From: Lactuca virosa
Taxonomy: Eukaryota; Streptophyta; Magnoliopsida; Asterales; Asteraceae
Assembly: GCA_928212115.1 (NCBI GenBank)
Contig: CAKMRJ010005745.1
Location: 97,796,792-97,860,791, forward strand
Direction of reading: 5' to 3'
Length of the DNA stretch: 64,000 nucleotides
Shown here: piece by piece, positions 21,537-33,737 of the stretch
Numbering within the stretch: the stretch's first letter is position 1
Layout: every line of letters begins with the position of its first letter
The notes under the pieces: model-generated
Seen by the model: the letters and a program-made list of their open reading frames with translations, nothing else
Told to the model about the DNA's origin: nothing
Databases searched by the model: none
Program-made: the position numbers and the translations under genes

Positions 21537-23107
21537 GTCTCCCACTTGGATAAGTCTAATAACTGTATTTGCGTATGTTACTTCAGGAACCAACCAGCAA
21601 TCGTAGCTCTTGAAAACTCTGTTGAACTATGAAGCGCCATTTTAGATAAGTGATCATATAATCCTCTGTTCTCATGATATCAGCCGGACAAATACATGGA
21701 ACAACGTCGTACTTATTGTCCAGCAGTTTGTTTCCCGATTTCCGATTTGTTTGACAAAGAACTAAATTGAACACATCAATTAGGTTCTGACCGGGCCCGG
21801 TACATAGGTCAAAACAAAATCCTCGATGGGCCCATATATCGCTTCTAATCCTCCAAGGACTAGAAGGAACAGATAAACTTCGACTCATATACTTGTTTCT
21901 ACTACTTGTTGAATTATACACAAAGGCACATTTTATAACATCAAGTTACTGATGCGTTTACGTGCAATCAATGCACAACCAACTCATAGGTAACAACTCA
22001 TATCTCTAGGTTTGAAGACTTATATGATATTACCGTCTCACGATCACTCGACATAAATTCCATGAAGTGATACAAGTGAGCGTGGGTTAATTCCAATACT
22101 CATAACTTATGAGTACTCATGAATGTTGTAGCAACCATTGCTCTGTCTAAACACGTTTAGCCATCTACAAACTCGATTCATGACAGTCTTAATTCATACC
22201 TACTTCCAACATATGAACGACTGTGGAGTGTTTAAATAACTTAGTCATTCGGAAAGAATAACCTAGCTATTCTGGAAGTTAAAACATGCAAAGTGAAACA
22301 CAATAATAATCGAATCCAATATGGTCTCAGAACCATTTTGAATATAAATAAAACCACCTTTTATTTATCACCATATTGATTACACATTATTCATTGTATA
22401 ATGTTTCAAATAATCAACTTAATACTTGAACAAAAACAACAGTCGTCCCATGCTCCTAGCATGTACACTTTGTTTTTCTAAACAATAGTTATGCCATACT
22501 CCAAGTATGCACACTATGTTTGTCTATGATCTTTACTTTGTGAACATGATTCCAATGATGCTCATTTCACAATCCCAAATGCTTATTGTAAATATAAGAA
22601 TTCCTAATTCCTACCATTTACCAAAAATCTGTTAGATTTTAAACTTATATGCACTGATCCTCTCGTAATGATTATGCACAAGGTCACCAAAACCTTGTCA
22701 TCAGTCATTACAGAGGATTCCAAAGGAGATCAACTCTATGGAAATGAACTCTCATATTCAAAGTACATTGCTTTGAACATCCTTCTTGCATAAAAGTTTC
22801 TAACTTTCTCATAGATTCTTAATATCCAACTCCCAATATGGAAAATTTCCATATTCCTATTTTGATTATCATATCTGAACAAGAGCTACCTCTTTTCAGA
22901 ATATATCCATATGGTCCTTCCAAAATTTAACACTATACTTCCAACTGTCCCTGAGCAACCAATCTTTGGTGAGCCTTAGATAGTCCTCGACAATTGCTTA
23001 ATCATTTTAGTCTTATCCAATTCTAGACTTTTCCCTTCTTAATGCTCTGAGCATTTGGAAAATTTAGAAAGGATGAATATTATAGCACGTGTGACCGATC
23101 CTATACC
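21537..23107 (-). other. 3' non-coding region of the gag-only element
   Basis: No coding potential. It matches (inverted) the regions before the LTRs at 36802 and, more weakly, 6.6 kb, and (same strand) the region after the LTR at 47384. It is therefore a conserved family 3' region rather than random filler. The first bases after the LTR form the polypurine tract on the minus strand. Confidence 0.7.
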
Positions 23108-26100
23108 CGAAGCATATGGGACACGATTCACGATGTCTCACATAAAGACCTGATACTGGATCAGTCTTTTGCTACAATATTTTTTTTTATTTTCCATGTT
23201 TTCAAAAATCGACTATGAAGAAGGATGTCGTGATCATAATCGAATTTGAGAACGCAATATATATAGAATTTCGTTATGTTGAACCATTCCAACATAAAAT
23301 TCATATATATATCCTTGACTAAAGATGATTAAAACTCAATCTAAGCTTTTAGAATTGAAATGAAGTATAATTTCCTCTCCCTTAATTATAGCAAAACAAC
23401 TTTTTCAACCCCTACAACTTTACGAATTGAAACTTTTGTTTTTCTATAATTAACATTGCTAACTTGCAACACTAAACATAATAATCATGCTCCCACTAAC
23501 ATGATGATTATCAGCATAACACTTATGCTCCCACTAGCTCTGACATATTTCCAGAAATCAGCTGGACTTCTGAAATTTAGATTCGTACACCCTTTCTTAG
23601 ATAGCTCACATGTGTGTCTAAACAATTTCCAGAACTATGAAAAGGGATGCCGTAATCATAGTCTTAATTGTTTAGACCTTTGTCATTTCTCACAAGTCCA
23701 TGTTAGTGTGCCGGTTAACCACACACGCTCCACTAACGACTTTGAGAATGCAAACATCACAATTGCTATCTACTTAAAATCTTCTTAGTGAAAGCATTTC
23801 CTCACCATCATTTTCATGAATCGGAGAAAAACCTTATGACACTTAGATTTTATAGTGTATGAGTTTCTATCCATGTGAATTTGTCAAAACCATAATCACA
23901 AGACAAGGTTAGTAACAAATTCAGCCTTACATGGATTAAACTTGTTCAATCTTAATTTCTTGTCATCTGGTAGCACAAGGCCCACCAATGCTTCCAAGCT
24001 GTTATGCACACAGTTTAGAACTAACAGAACTCATATGCATAGACAACTTAATAGGAACAGACACAGAAACAAGAATTATGTCAACTTAATAGGTTTCAAA
24101 CCTTAAGTCGTGTGCTAGTGATAAAACTCAGGTTTTACTCTTGATTAAATCTTGAAATCCTTTCAGGATCTTAAAGACTCCCACTGTCCTCTTGACATAT
24201 AAGTTTCCCTAGTCAAGAACCATTCCTTGACAAAACAAATATTCAAGGGATAGTGCAGATTCTTATCAAGATAAACACTTCACACAATTGGTCTTAGTTG
24301 GTCTTTGTCTTATCCAAGACATCACAACTTACCAATTTCAAATGTACAGGAGTAGAAAACATTTTACACTACATTTGATAAGTGTTTTAAACCTTACTTT
24401 ATGTCACTCAATGTTACAATCTTGGATTATGACTCTAAGAGTTGTTTTTGGAACGAAGTATGATCCATCTTCTTGATTTTAACCATTCCAACAATTCATG
24501 ACCCCTCATCTTAGTCATAACAATGTACTAAGATGTCCTTAGAGTATGAATTTGTGATATGGTTTCATGATCATTGATCATAAAAAACATGTATGATCCA
24601 TCTTCTTGATTTTAACCATTCCAACAATTCATGACCCCTCATCTTAGTCATAACAATGCACTAAGATGTCCTTAGAGTATGAATTTGTGATACGGTTTCA
24701 TAATCATTAAGATGATCATAAAAACATGATACTAAAGTACTCTCCCATCTTTTCAGATTTGAGAAACTTTTATCTTTCTGCCAAATTTGATTCTTCTCAT
24801 CCGTTCTGCCATACATTGAAACTTTTCCAATGTTACAGAATTATACTTAACCTTATAAGTATAACCATATTTACTAATCTTTAGTAAATCATGACGAATT
24901 AATGTTTGTGGTGGACCTTGACCAGCACACACCCAGTGTACCTAATTCCTTAGTCCTTCAATTGGCTCATATATGCATGTGATCAATGAATTAGTCTCAA
25001 TTTTACAAAGATGAAAATTCTCATTCATCATACAATACAACTTGTATGATTCCAAGTTTCTGTCTAACTAAAGCTTGGGTGATGAGAACCTTTCCTCATT
25101 TGCTAAATTCAGACACTACCACATATGAGAGAATCAAACTCATATTTCCAATATTGCTAGAAACATACAAACATCAATTTTCCATAAATGCCATTGTAAG
25201 GGGATATAATATAAAATAAACTAAACAAAACTTTTATTTCATTATTAAAATGCGGAAAAATATTCCTTACAATGCAACTTTAAATGAAAACTATGCTATT
25301 ACATATTTTCTTAGCAATCTATCATAACTTTTAAGTAGTAGCTCAAAAATCCGATCCTCGAAGCATATGGGACACGATTCACGATGTCTCACATAAAGAC
25401 CTGATATTGGATCAGTCTTTTGCTACAATATTTTTTTTTATTTTCCATGTTTTCAAAAATCGACTATGAAGAGGGATGTCGTGATCATAATCGAATTTGA
25501 GAACGCAATATATATAGAATTTCCTTATGTTGAACCATTCCAACATAAAATTCATATATATATCCTTGACTAAAGATGATTAAAACTCAATCTAAGCTTT
25601 TAGAATTGAAATGAAGTATAATTTCCTCTCCCTTAATTATAGCAAAACAACTTTTTCAACCCCTACAACTTTACGAATTGAAACTTTTGTTTTTCTATAA
25701 TTAACATTGCTAACTTGCAACACTAAACATAATAATCATGCTCCCACTAACATGATGATTATCAGCATAACACTTATGCTCCCACTAGCTCTGACATATT
25801 TCCATAAATCAGCTGGACTTCTGAAATTTAGATTCGTACACCCTTTCTTAGATAGCTCACATGTGTGTCTAAACAATTTCCAGAACTATGAAAAGGGATG
25901 CCGTAATCATAGTCTTAATTGTTTAGACCTTTGCCATTTCTCACAAGTCCATGTTAGTGTGCCGGTTAACCACACACGCTCCACTAACGACTTTGAGAAT
26001 GCAAACATCACAATTGCTATCTACTTAAAATCTTCTTAGTGAAAGCATTTCCTCACCATCATTTTCATGAATCGGAGAAAAACCTTATGACACTTAGATT

Positions 26101-27601
26101 TTATAGTGTATGAGTTTCTATCCATGTGAATTTGTCAAAACCATAATCACAAGACAAGGTTAGTAACAAATTCAGCCTTACATGGATTGAACTTGTTCAA
26201 TCTTAATTTCTTGTCATCTGGTAGCACAAGGCCCACCAATGCTTCCAAGCTGTTATGCACACAGTTTAGAACTAACAGAACTCATATGCATAGACAACTT
26301 AATAGGAACAGACAAAGAAACAAGAATTATGTCAACTTAATAGGTTTCAAACCTTAATTCGTGTGCTAGTGATAAAACTCAGGTTTTACTCTTGATTAAA
26401 TCTTGAAATCCTTTCAGGATCTTAAAGACTCCCACTGTCCTCGTGACATATAAGTTTCCCTTGTCAAGAACCATTCCTTGACAAAACAAATATTCAAGGG
26501 ATAGTGCAGATTCTTATCAAGATAAACACTTCACACAATTGGTCTTAGTTGGTCTTTGTCTTATCCAAGACATCACAACTTACCAATTTCAAATGTACAG
26601 GAGTAGAAAACATTTTACACTACATTTGATAAGTGTTTTAAACCTTACTTTATGTCACTCAATGTTACAATCTTGGATTATGACTCTAAGAGTTGTTTTT
26701 GGAACGAAGTATGATCCATCTTCTTGATTTTAACCATTCCAACAATTCATGACCCCTCATCTTAGTCATAACAATGTACTAAGATGTCCTTAGAGTATGA
26801 ATTTGTGATATGGTATCATAGTCATTGATCATAAAAAACATGTATGATCCATCTTCTTGATTTTAACCATTCCAACAATTCATGACCCCTCATCTTAGTC
26901 ATAACAATGCACTAAGATGTTTATGAATTTGTGATACGGTTTCATAATCATAAAGATGATCATAAAAACATGATACTAAAGTACTCTCCCATCTTTTCAG
27001 ATTTGAGAAACTTTTATCTTTCTGCCAAATTTGATTCTTCTCATCCGTTCTGCCATACATTGAAACTTTTCCAATGTTACAGAATTATACTTAACCTTAT
27101 AAGTATAACCATATTTACTAATGTTTAGTAAATCATGACGAATTGGTCTTTGTGATGGACGTTGACCAGCACACACCCAGTGTACCTAATTCCTTAGTCC
27201 TTCAATTGGCTCACATATGCATGTGATAAATGAATTAGTCTTAATTTTACAAAGATGAAAATTCTCATTCATCATACAATACAACTTGTATGATTCCAAG
27301 TTTCTGTCTAACTAAAGCTTGGGTGATGAGAACCTTTCCTCATTTGCTAAATTCAGACACTACCACATATGAGAGAATCAAACTCATATTTCCAATATTG
27401 CTAGAAACATACAAACATCAATTTTCCATAAATGCCATTGTAAGGGGATATAATATAAAATAAACTAAACAAAACTTTTATTTCTTTATTAAAATGCGGA
27501 AAAATATTCCTTACAATGCAACTTTAAATGAAAACTATGCTATTACATATTTCTTAGCAATCTATCATAACTTTTAAGTAGTAGCTCAAAAATCCGATCC
27601 T
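23108..27601. repeat. Tandem duplication, 2 x about 2.25 kb
   Basis: Unit 1 (23108-25358) and unit 2 (25359-27601) are about 99% alike by eye, with matching chance ORFs offset by 2,251 bp. Unit 2 is 8 bp shorter because of two small deletions. The junction reads CCGATCCTCGAA-GCATATGG: the unit ends share CGAA, and CCGATCCT lies near both ends. That fits slippage or unequal exchange at short homology. Within each unit a segment of about 132 bp beginning ATGATCCATCTTCTTG is itself duplicated (24462 and 24594; 26713 and 26845). Confidence 0.9.
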
Positions 27602-27746
27602 CGAACCATGCGATAGAAATCCATCTTCACGATCAGATTCAGCATACTCTTCTTTTAACCTTCCTTTTGCTCGATCCTGCTAAACATCAAGATGCAACCT
27701 AGTCACATCATGTAATAAGAATCAACAATTAGGAACTTTAACAAAG

Positions 27747-28470
27747 TTAGATAGTGGACTTACCTGAAGCCGAGTGAAACATTTTGTCTCTACTTGCTTT
27801 AAAACATTTCAGGTATTCAGGGCAGCTTCGCTTCCAATGTCCCTTCTCATGACAATAAAAACATATAGACTCTTTGGGAATGGTACACGAGACAATCACA
27901 GACTTAGCCTTTCCCTTTACCTTTTGGTCAACCGGATTGACCAAGGCCGATCCCTTTCCATTGGGACGAGAAAGCTTTTCTGGACTTCTAATGTTACCAT
28001 TGTCCATGTCCATGGAAGTTTGAGAAATAGATTTTCCATCAATATTTGCTTGACCATTGCGCCAAATCATTGCTGATTCAGCAACAACAAGCAAATAAGA
28101 AAGATCTATTAGGGTTATGTCGGGATCTGTCATATGGTAGTCTTTAATAAACTCATTATATGACTCAGGAAGTGACTGAAGAACCCAGTCAACAGCGAAC
28201 TTCCTTGAAATAACAGCACCCAACATTCTCAACCTGTCTATGTGTGACTTCATTCCTAAGACATGAGTGCACACAGGTCTTCCATCTTTATGTTTCATTT
28301 CTAGTAGAGCTTGAGTGATCTTGAACCTTTCAAGTCTTCGAGCTTGTGGGTCAGGGAGAATAAATGGAGGAGGTGGGGGGGAGTGAAGCATGATGTTGAG
28401 GGACATCATCTTCAGGAGGAAAGCTTGTTTCAAGCGATTTGGGAAGATCATAGTTGTCTGAACCAGACAT
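27747..28470 (-). pseudogene. gag: gag of the non-autonomous element, broken
   Basis: The minus-strand ATG at 28470 starts MSGSDNYDLPKSLETSFPPE. A G/C run near 28374-28381 (C7 on the coding strand) shifts the frame. The rest reads RLERFKITQALLEMKHKDG, HVLGMKSHIDRLRMLG, VDWVLQSLPESYNEF and PDITLIDLSYLLVVAESA, the C-terminal half of the UBN2 domain, and ends in a zinc knuckle CFYCHEKGHWKRSC (CX2CX4HX4C, intact). The N-terminal half of UBN2 (the YEDKEYVLD region seen in the 51 kb element) is missing, so an internal deletion precedes the frameshift. The knuckle is nearly the same as CFHCHEKGHWKRSC of the gag-pol element at 51.8 kb. Confidence 0.8.
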
Positions 28471-29987
28471 CTACAATGGGAGAAAATCAAGTTAGTTGAT
28501 TCAAGTCCTTAATATAACACCCAATATGAAATATTAAGGCTAGGACCCAACACAATATTTTATAACTTGGAAGAGGGATGCCGTAATCCAAGCTATAAAA
28601 TATTTGAAGGTAGGTGAATGACGATTCACCAATTTCCACCATGAAAAACGAAATAATTTATTAGGTTTTAATTGGATTTGAAACTCCTAGATCTTTTGAG
28701 ATTCATTGAACTTTTCAATGGCATGTTTCAATCTCGATTGAGCCCTTCAAGTTTTGTGACTGGGATGCCGAGGATCACAAAACAAGGTGTGAATAACCAT
28801 GCAAACTCACTTGGTACCCTTAATATTATCACCTAATCGATGTGCCGGTTAACCACACACGCTCCACCGATCTATGATAAACATTAAGTCACCCTTCGTG
28901 ATCCTTACTAGTCCAAGTTAGTGTGCCGGTTAACCACACACGCTCCACCAACGACTTGGTAAGGTACAAAGTGTGAATTTCATGGGTTAGCACCATATTC
29001 ACATTTTCCTAAAGTAACTAAGATTGGGAATTTATAAAAGGTTTAGTTACTTTATAATATTCATTATACTTTTAATGAGAATTTAAAGTCATTGTCCTAC
29101 CCGTTCGGCTAATGACCCTCCACCGATCAAGGAAGCGGTGGGTGAGAATGGACACCCATTAAGTTGCCATTTTATAGGCAACAACCTTATATCCTCCTTA
29201 TAGACCGGCTTCGTGAATGAGGCCTACTAACGGTAAAACGACTTGATCTTATACATATATATAATAATTAACCATTAATGTTATAAATAGTATAAGGGTT
29301 GAATTTTAACTTATAAAACTCTAAGGGTTTGGAATTAAAGTTTATTAAAGTGTGTGAAACTTTACAAATTTCAAAACTTGAGGGCAAGTTTTGTAACTAT
29401 CCAAAACTTTTCATTTCATAACTTATGAATTAAAGGTTCATAAAAATGAAGACTCTTCATTTTATGTAACTTATGTGTTTTAAATGTGTGTTTAAAAGAA
29501 GTGACCTTTGGATATCCATAACTTGAGGACAAATTATGGACTCCATTAAAACACATAAATGATCAAGAATTAATCCTAAACAATTCAGCAAATAATTCCT
29601 ATCATCTTCTAAATTCATAAGAACATGAACATGATCATCAAAGTTTCAAGAATTATATGAACACATACAAAGCATGAAATTTTGATATAAGCTATTGTAA
29701 ATGGATTAGAACTACCATTACACCAACTAAAACAAGTTTTAAAACACCAAAACAGTTTAAGGCAATGTTTCTAGTCCATTTCCAGCAGCAAAAGTCGAAA
29801 ATCTGCATTCTGAGGCTCCTACTCACCGAGTGCACGAACCTACTCGGCGAGTAGGATGAGTTTACACATGAACTCGGTGAGTCCCCCCATGGACTCGGCG
29901 AGTTCATCAGTCAGACAGCAAAAAATCGACTTTTTATCACTATTTTGCATCAAGTATCAAACAAACAAGCCTAGTCTCTGATACCAC
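28471..29987 (-). other. 5' leader and PBS of the gag-only element
   Basis: About 1.5 kb between PBS (TGGTATCAGAG on the minus strand, 29986-29976) and gag. It contains two copies of GTGCCGGTTAACCACACACG (28842 and 28923), two GGGATGCCG motifs (28571 and 28763), and several ACTCGGCGAGT inverted repeats (29840-29904). All have counterparts in the leader of the gag-pol element (49502-50990). Leader RNA of LTR elements normally carries dimerisation and packaging signals; assigning these motifs that role is inference. Confidence 0.7.
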
Positions 29988-30744
29988 TGTTGGGTTTTGA
30001 GCATTCTAACACTTCCTAAGTGTACATGCAACCCTAATAAACCTTGGATCTATGTTTGTCTAAGGTACATGCAAAATATTAATTTCCAAGGTTTATAACC
30101 TATCTAGCATGGCATGGGGTACTTTTAAACATAAAAGAACTAGATGAATTACATACCTCTTGTTGATTGCTGATTCCTTGGAGTTTGAGAGCCAAGCACC
30201 AATAATGTGAATTCCTCAAATGGAAATCACAAATCACCACAAACTTGGAAAATATATGAGAGAGTATACTAACACTTAGAAATCGGCCACCACTATTACA
30301 CACACACTAGGGTCTTATTTCATGCAACATGAGCTTGTTTCTATAGTGTGCATGGTTAGGGTGAAACCCTAATAACCCATGTCTTTTCCTTTCCAAGGAT
30401 CCATGGGTTAAAAGCTCCATGGATCATCCATGGACTTCCATATAAGCTTAGCCCATTAACAAATTAGTATTAGCCCACACCATATAAATATAATAGCCCA
30501 TGATTTAATTAGTCTTCCTTTTAATCACTAAATTAATTCATAATTAATTCAAGATTAAAACTAATTAAATAACATGACTTTATATTAATATATTATAACT
30601 TATAATATATTAATAAATCGTAATTATACAATTCTCATAAAATTATCCATAAACAGTTTGGGTGAAGTGCAACCCAAATGGACCATGCCGGGTCGGGTCA
30701 AGTATATACCAAATAAGTTATGGACTTAGACACCTTATCTAACA
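29988..30744 (-). repeat. 5' LTR of the gag-only element
   Basis: 757 bp, aligned without gaps to the 20780 LTR. It abuts the primer-binding site at 29986. In this copy, the one that would drive transcription, the TATA-like box is changed from TATATAAA to TATAGAAA (30338-30346). Confidence 0.9.
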
Positions 30745-30749
30745 AAAAC

Positions 30750-31811
30750 AAGCACCAAGAGCCTGGTATGCAACTCTTACCAATTTCTTAAAACGATCGA
30801 AATTTAAACAAGGATCAGTTGACCCCACATTATTTCGAAAGAAAGTTGGGAATCATCTAATGCTTGTTTAAAATTATGTCGATGATATTATTTTTGGCTC
30901 TACCGACCCTGCTTTGTCTAGTGAATTTGAAAGTTTGATGAAAAGCCAATTCGAAATGAGCATGATGGGTAAAATCAATAATTTTTTTGGTTTAAACATT
31001 CTTCAAAGTAGAGAAGGAATTTTCATCAATCAGGAAAAATATACCAGGAATTTGCTCGAAAAATTTGGAATGACAAATAGCACGAAGTTAAGAGTACCAA
31101 TGGCGGTTGGAACAAGGCTAACACCTTCGTTAGACAAACCTGCTGTTGATCTTACTTTATATAGGAGTATGATAGGTTCATTGCTTTATCTTACAGCAAG
31201 TTGACCTGATATCATGTTTTCTGTTTGTAATTGTGCTAGGTATCAAGCAAATCCAAGAGAACCTCACTTGACTGCTGTGAAAAATATTTTTCGTTATCTC
31301 AAAGGAACAATTTCGTTAGGATTGTGGTATCCTTCGAAATCAGGATTTTTCATTCAAGTTTTTTCTGATTCGGATCTGGGAGGATGTACTATTGATAGAA
31401 AAAGTGCAAGTGGAGGATGTAAGTTGTTGGATGGAAAGCTTGTAATTTGGAAATCGAAAAAGCAGACATGTGTTGCAATTTCAACTGTTGAAGTTGAGTA
31501 TGTTGTAGCTGCCCCTTGCACTTCGCAAATTAATATGAAAATGATTCCATTGTATTGTGATTCACAAAGTGCTATACGCATTTGTCATAATCCAGTACAA
31601 CATTCGAAAACCAAACATATTGCACTTCGTTGTCATTTCATTAAAGATCATGTGGAAGATGGTAACATTGAAGTTCATTTTTGTAAAAACAACTTATCAG
31701 CTTGCTGATATTTTTACAAATTCATTGGATGAAAAATCATTTGTTAGAATTTTGCAAGGTTTAGGGATGATTGAAGCAACCTCTGTTCCAGGACTAATTT
31801 CGAAAGAATGA
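30750..31811 (+). pseudogene. pol: SIRE-like pol, part 2: RT and RNase H
   Basis: It continues the RT interrupted at 20779: QAPRAWYATLTNFLKRSKF, then a stop just before NYVDDIIFGSTD, which carries the RT catalytic Asp pair. Then come INNFFGLNILQSREGIFINQ and LTLYRSMIGSLLYLTAS with a stop. RNase H follows: FSDSDLGGCTIDRKSASGG (Asp), AISTVEVEYVVAA (Glu), and, after a small in-frame loss of the WxxxQLxDYG segment, LYCDSQSAIRICHNPVQHSK (Asp). A frameshift near 31690 precedes the final ADIFTNSLDEKSF. The frame ends at about 31809. Confidence 0.85.
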
Positions 31812-32394
31812 CAAAGAAGTGTTATGCAAATGTGTCGATTCAGAGGCAATAATGATTCATTCAGAGGCTGATAGTATTAACCATTCAGAGGTTACTGTTC
31901 ACGTTCAACGTTTCGATACACTTCGATTTCGACGTTTGGAAAAGAAAAGTTTCGTTAGTTTGGTACATTCTTACATTTTTCGTTTGTTCTTTAATTTTGA
32001 AAAATTGGATAAACCAAAAATATTTTCGTTAATTTGTATTCTTTTCAAAAAATCAAAAATCCAAAAAAAAGATTTTTTTGTTATTTGTTTTAATTTTCGA
32101 AAAACTCAAAATCACAAAAATATTTTCTTTCTTTTCAAAAATATAAAATACCAAAAAGATTTTCTTTTGTTATTTTTTTTTCTTTTCGTAAAATATAAAA
32201 TCCAAAAAGATTTTTGTTCTTTTGTACTTTGTCTTTTCTTTCTTAGTGTAGAATCAAGGAAGTTTTACAAGGGTCATGCTTGCGTTTCTAGGGTAAGGTA
32301 AATTTTCGAAACTTTGTACTAGTTAGAATGTCCCTAGAAGCATGTTGCAGCATGTCGACCCAAGCCTCCATTGACTCAATGTGTGATTTCGAAA
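31812..32394 (+). other. SIRE-like 3' region with T/A-rich repeats
   Basis: No gene. About 31990-32235 holds three to four diverged units of 50-60 bp with the core CAAAAATCCAAAAAGATTTT. The region stops near 32394, where sequence of the gag-only family begins. No 3' LTR follows. Confidence 0.6.
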
Positions 32395-33737
32395 GCATAA
32401 TTCTGATGCTTTGAAAACGTTCAAAGAGTAGCAGAACGAATAAAAAGGATCTATTAGGCAGAAAGATAAAAGTTTCTCCAATCTGAAAGGAAAGGAGAGT
32501 ACTTTAGTATCATGTTTTATGATCATCTTAATGATTATGGAACTATATCACAATTGATCCTCAAAGAACATCTTAGTGCAATTGTTTGACTAAGAAAAGG
32601 AATAGGATATTGTTGAAATCGTTTAATCAAGAGATGAGTCATACTTCGTATCCAATCAAGTTTTTGAGTCATGCTCTAGTTACTAAAGATCGTATCTTGA
32701 AACTTATTTTATACTAAGTAGGTTTATAACACCTCATAAAATGTTGAGTAATAATGTTTTTTATTCTAGCACATTTAGAATTAGAAGTTGTGATGTTTTG
32801 GTTAAAACAAAGGATGAACTAAGGTGAATTCAATGAAGTGTTTTCTTGTCAGGAATCCTCACTAACTTTTGAATATTTATTTTAGCTCGTCAAGTAATGT
32901 TCCTTGAAAAAGTAACTTATATGTTAAGAAGTCATTTGGAGTCTTATTGATCTTGAGAGTTTTAAGAGTCAATCAAAAAAAATTTTTAGTTATCACTAGC
33001 ACACGACCTGAGGTTGATAACCTATCATGTTAAGTTGACACATTCTTGTTTATATGCACCTTCCAGTTGGGTTGGCAATGCTTATGAGTTATATGGTTCT
33101 CATTTGACTGCAAAAGGCAGAACACGTGGGTCAGTGAAAGTACATTGATCAATATGGGTGAACTACTTAACAACATGGAAGCACTGGTAGGCTCTTGTGC
33201 TACCAGATGGCAAGAAATTAAGAATAAGAAAAGTTCAGTCCATGAATGCTAAATTTTGAATTTGGTTTTTGTCATAAAACTTGTCTTATGATTGTTGGTT
33301 GGAAATGATAAATTCACATGGATAGGAACGTATACACCAAAAAATCTAGATGGTAAAAGGTTTCACTCTAATTCATAAGAATGATTATGAGGAAACACTT
33401 TCCCTAATAGATTTTCAAGACTTGAGAAAATATCATTATGGTTAGTGGTTGAATTAATTGTGTTCTCAAATTGATAATATGATTACGGCATCCCTGTTCA
33501 TTGTTCGAATTGTGAGAAATGGCAAGGAATTGTTTGAACTTTCACGACATATAGCTATAAGTTTTGAAAGGGTTTAAACACATACACACACATATATATA
33601 CTATCTAATGAAAGGTGTAAAAGCTTGAGAAATCTAGTTAAAGACTTATCGAAGCATCATGTATAAGAAATCTACAATTTAGTAAGAAATGAAAAGATAT
33701 GAGAAAATCAGTCAACCTTAGACTTGAAGAGTCCAAG

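Larger units (their letters stand above)
20780..30744 (-). mobile_element. Gag-only (non-autonomous) copia-derived LTR element, 9,965 bp, complete
   Basis: Two 757 bp direct LTRs (20780-21536 and 29988-30744) are flanked by a perfect 5 bp target duplication, AAAAC (20775-20779 and 30745-30749). Removing the insert restores the host reading frame at YGLK/QAPRAWY, which proves the boundaries. In minus-strand order: 5' LTR (30744-29988), PBS (29986-29976), leader (to 28471), broken gag (28470-27747), then over 6 kb without recognisable pol, then the 3' LTR. The LTRs differ at about 14 of 757 positions by hand count (under 2%), so the insertion is fairly recent. LTR, PBS and leader match the gag-pol element at 48729, its probable helper type. 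Confidence 0.9.
14810..32394 (+). mobile_element. SIRE-like Ty1/copia element, dead and interrupted
   Basis: In plus-strand order: 5' LTR (ends 15122), PBS, gag (15372-18789), pol (18846-20779 and, after a 9,965 bp insertion, 30750-31811), then a repeat-rich 3' region to about 32394 where a different element begins. No 3' LTR is present, so the 3' end was lost by deletion or by a joining event. Pol reads as SIRE type (LLHIDLCGPSTVE in integrase, YVDDIIFGSTD in RT). Unlike the SIRE-like element at the right of the window, it has no third ORF after pol. Numerous stops and frameshifts show it is inactive. Confidence 0.8.

Noticed and set aside
23456..23788. 110-codon frame present twice with near identity (also 25707-26039), apparently conserved
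   Set aside because: The identity is explained by the recent 2.25 kb duplication; there is no domain, and the frame is not kept in the 32-37 kb copy.
31819..32301. 160-codon open frame rich in Phe/Lys/Leu resembling a membrane protein
   Set aside because: It is built from T/A-rich 3' repeats of the SIRE-like element, with no conserved domain; hydrophobicity comes from TTT/TTC runs.
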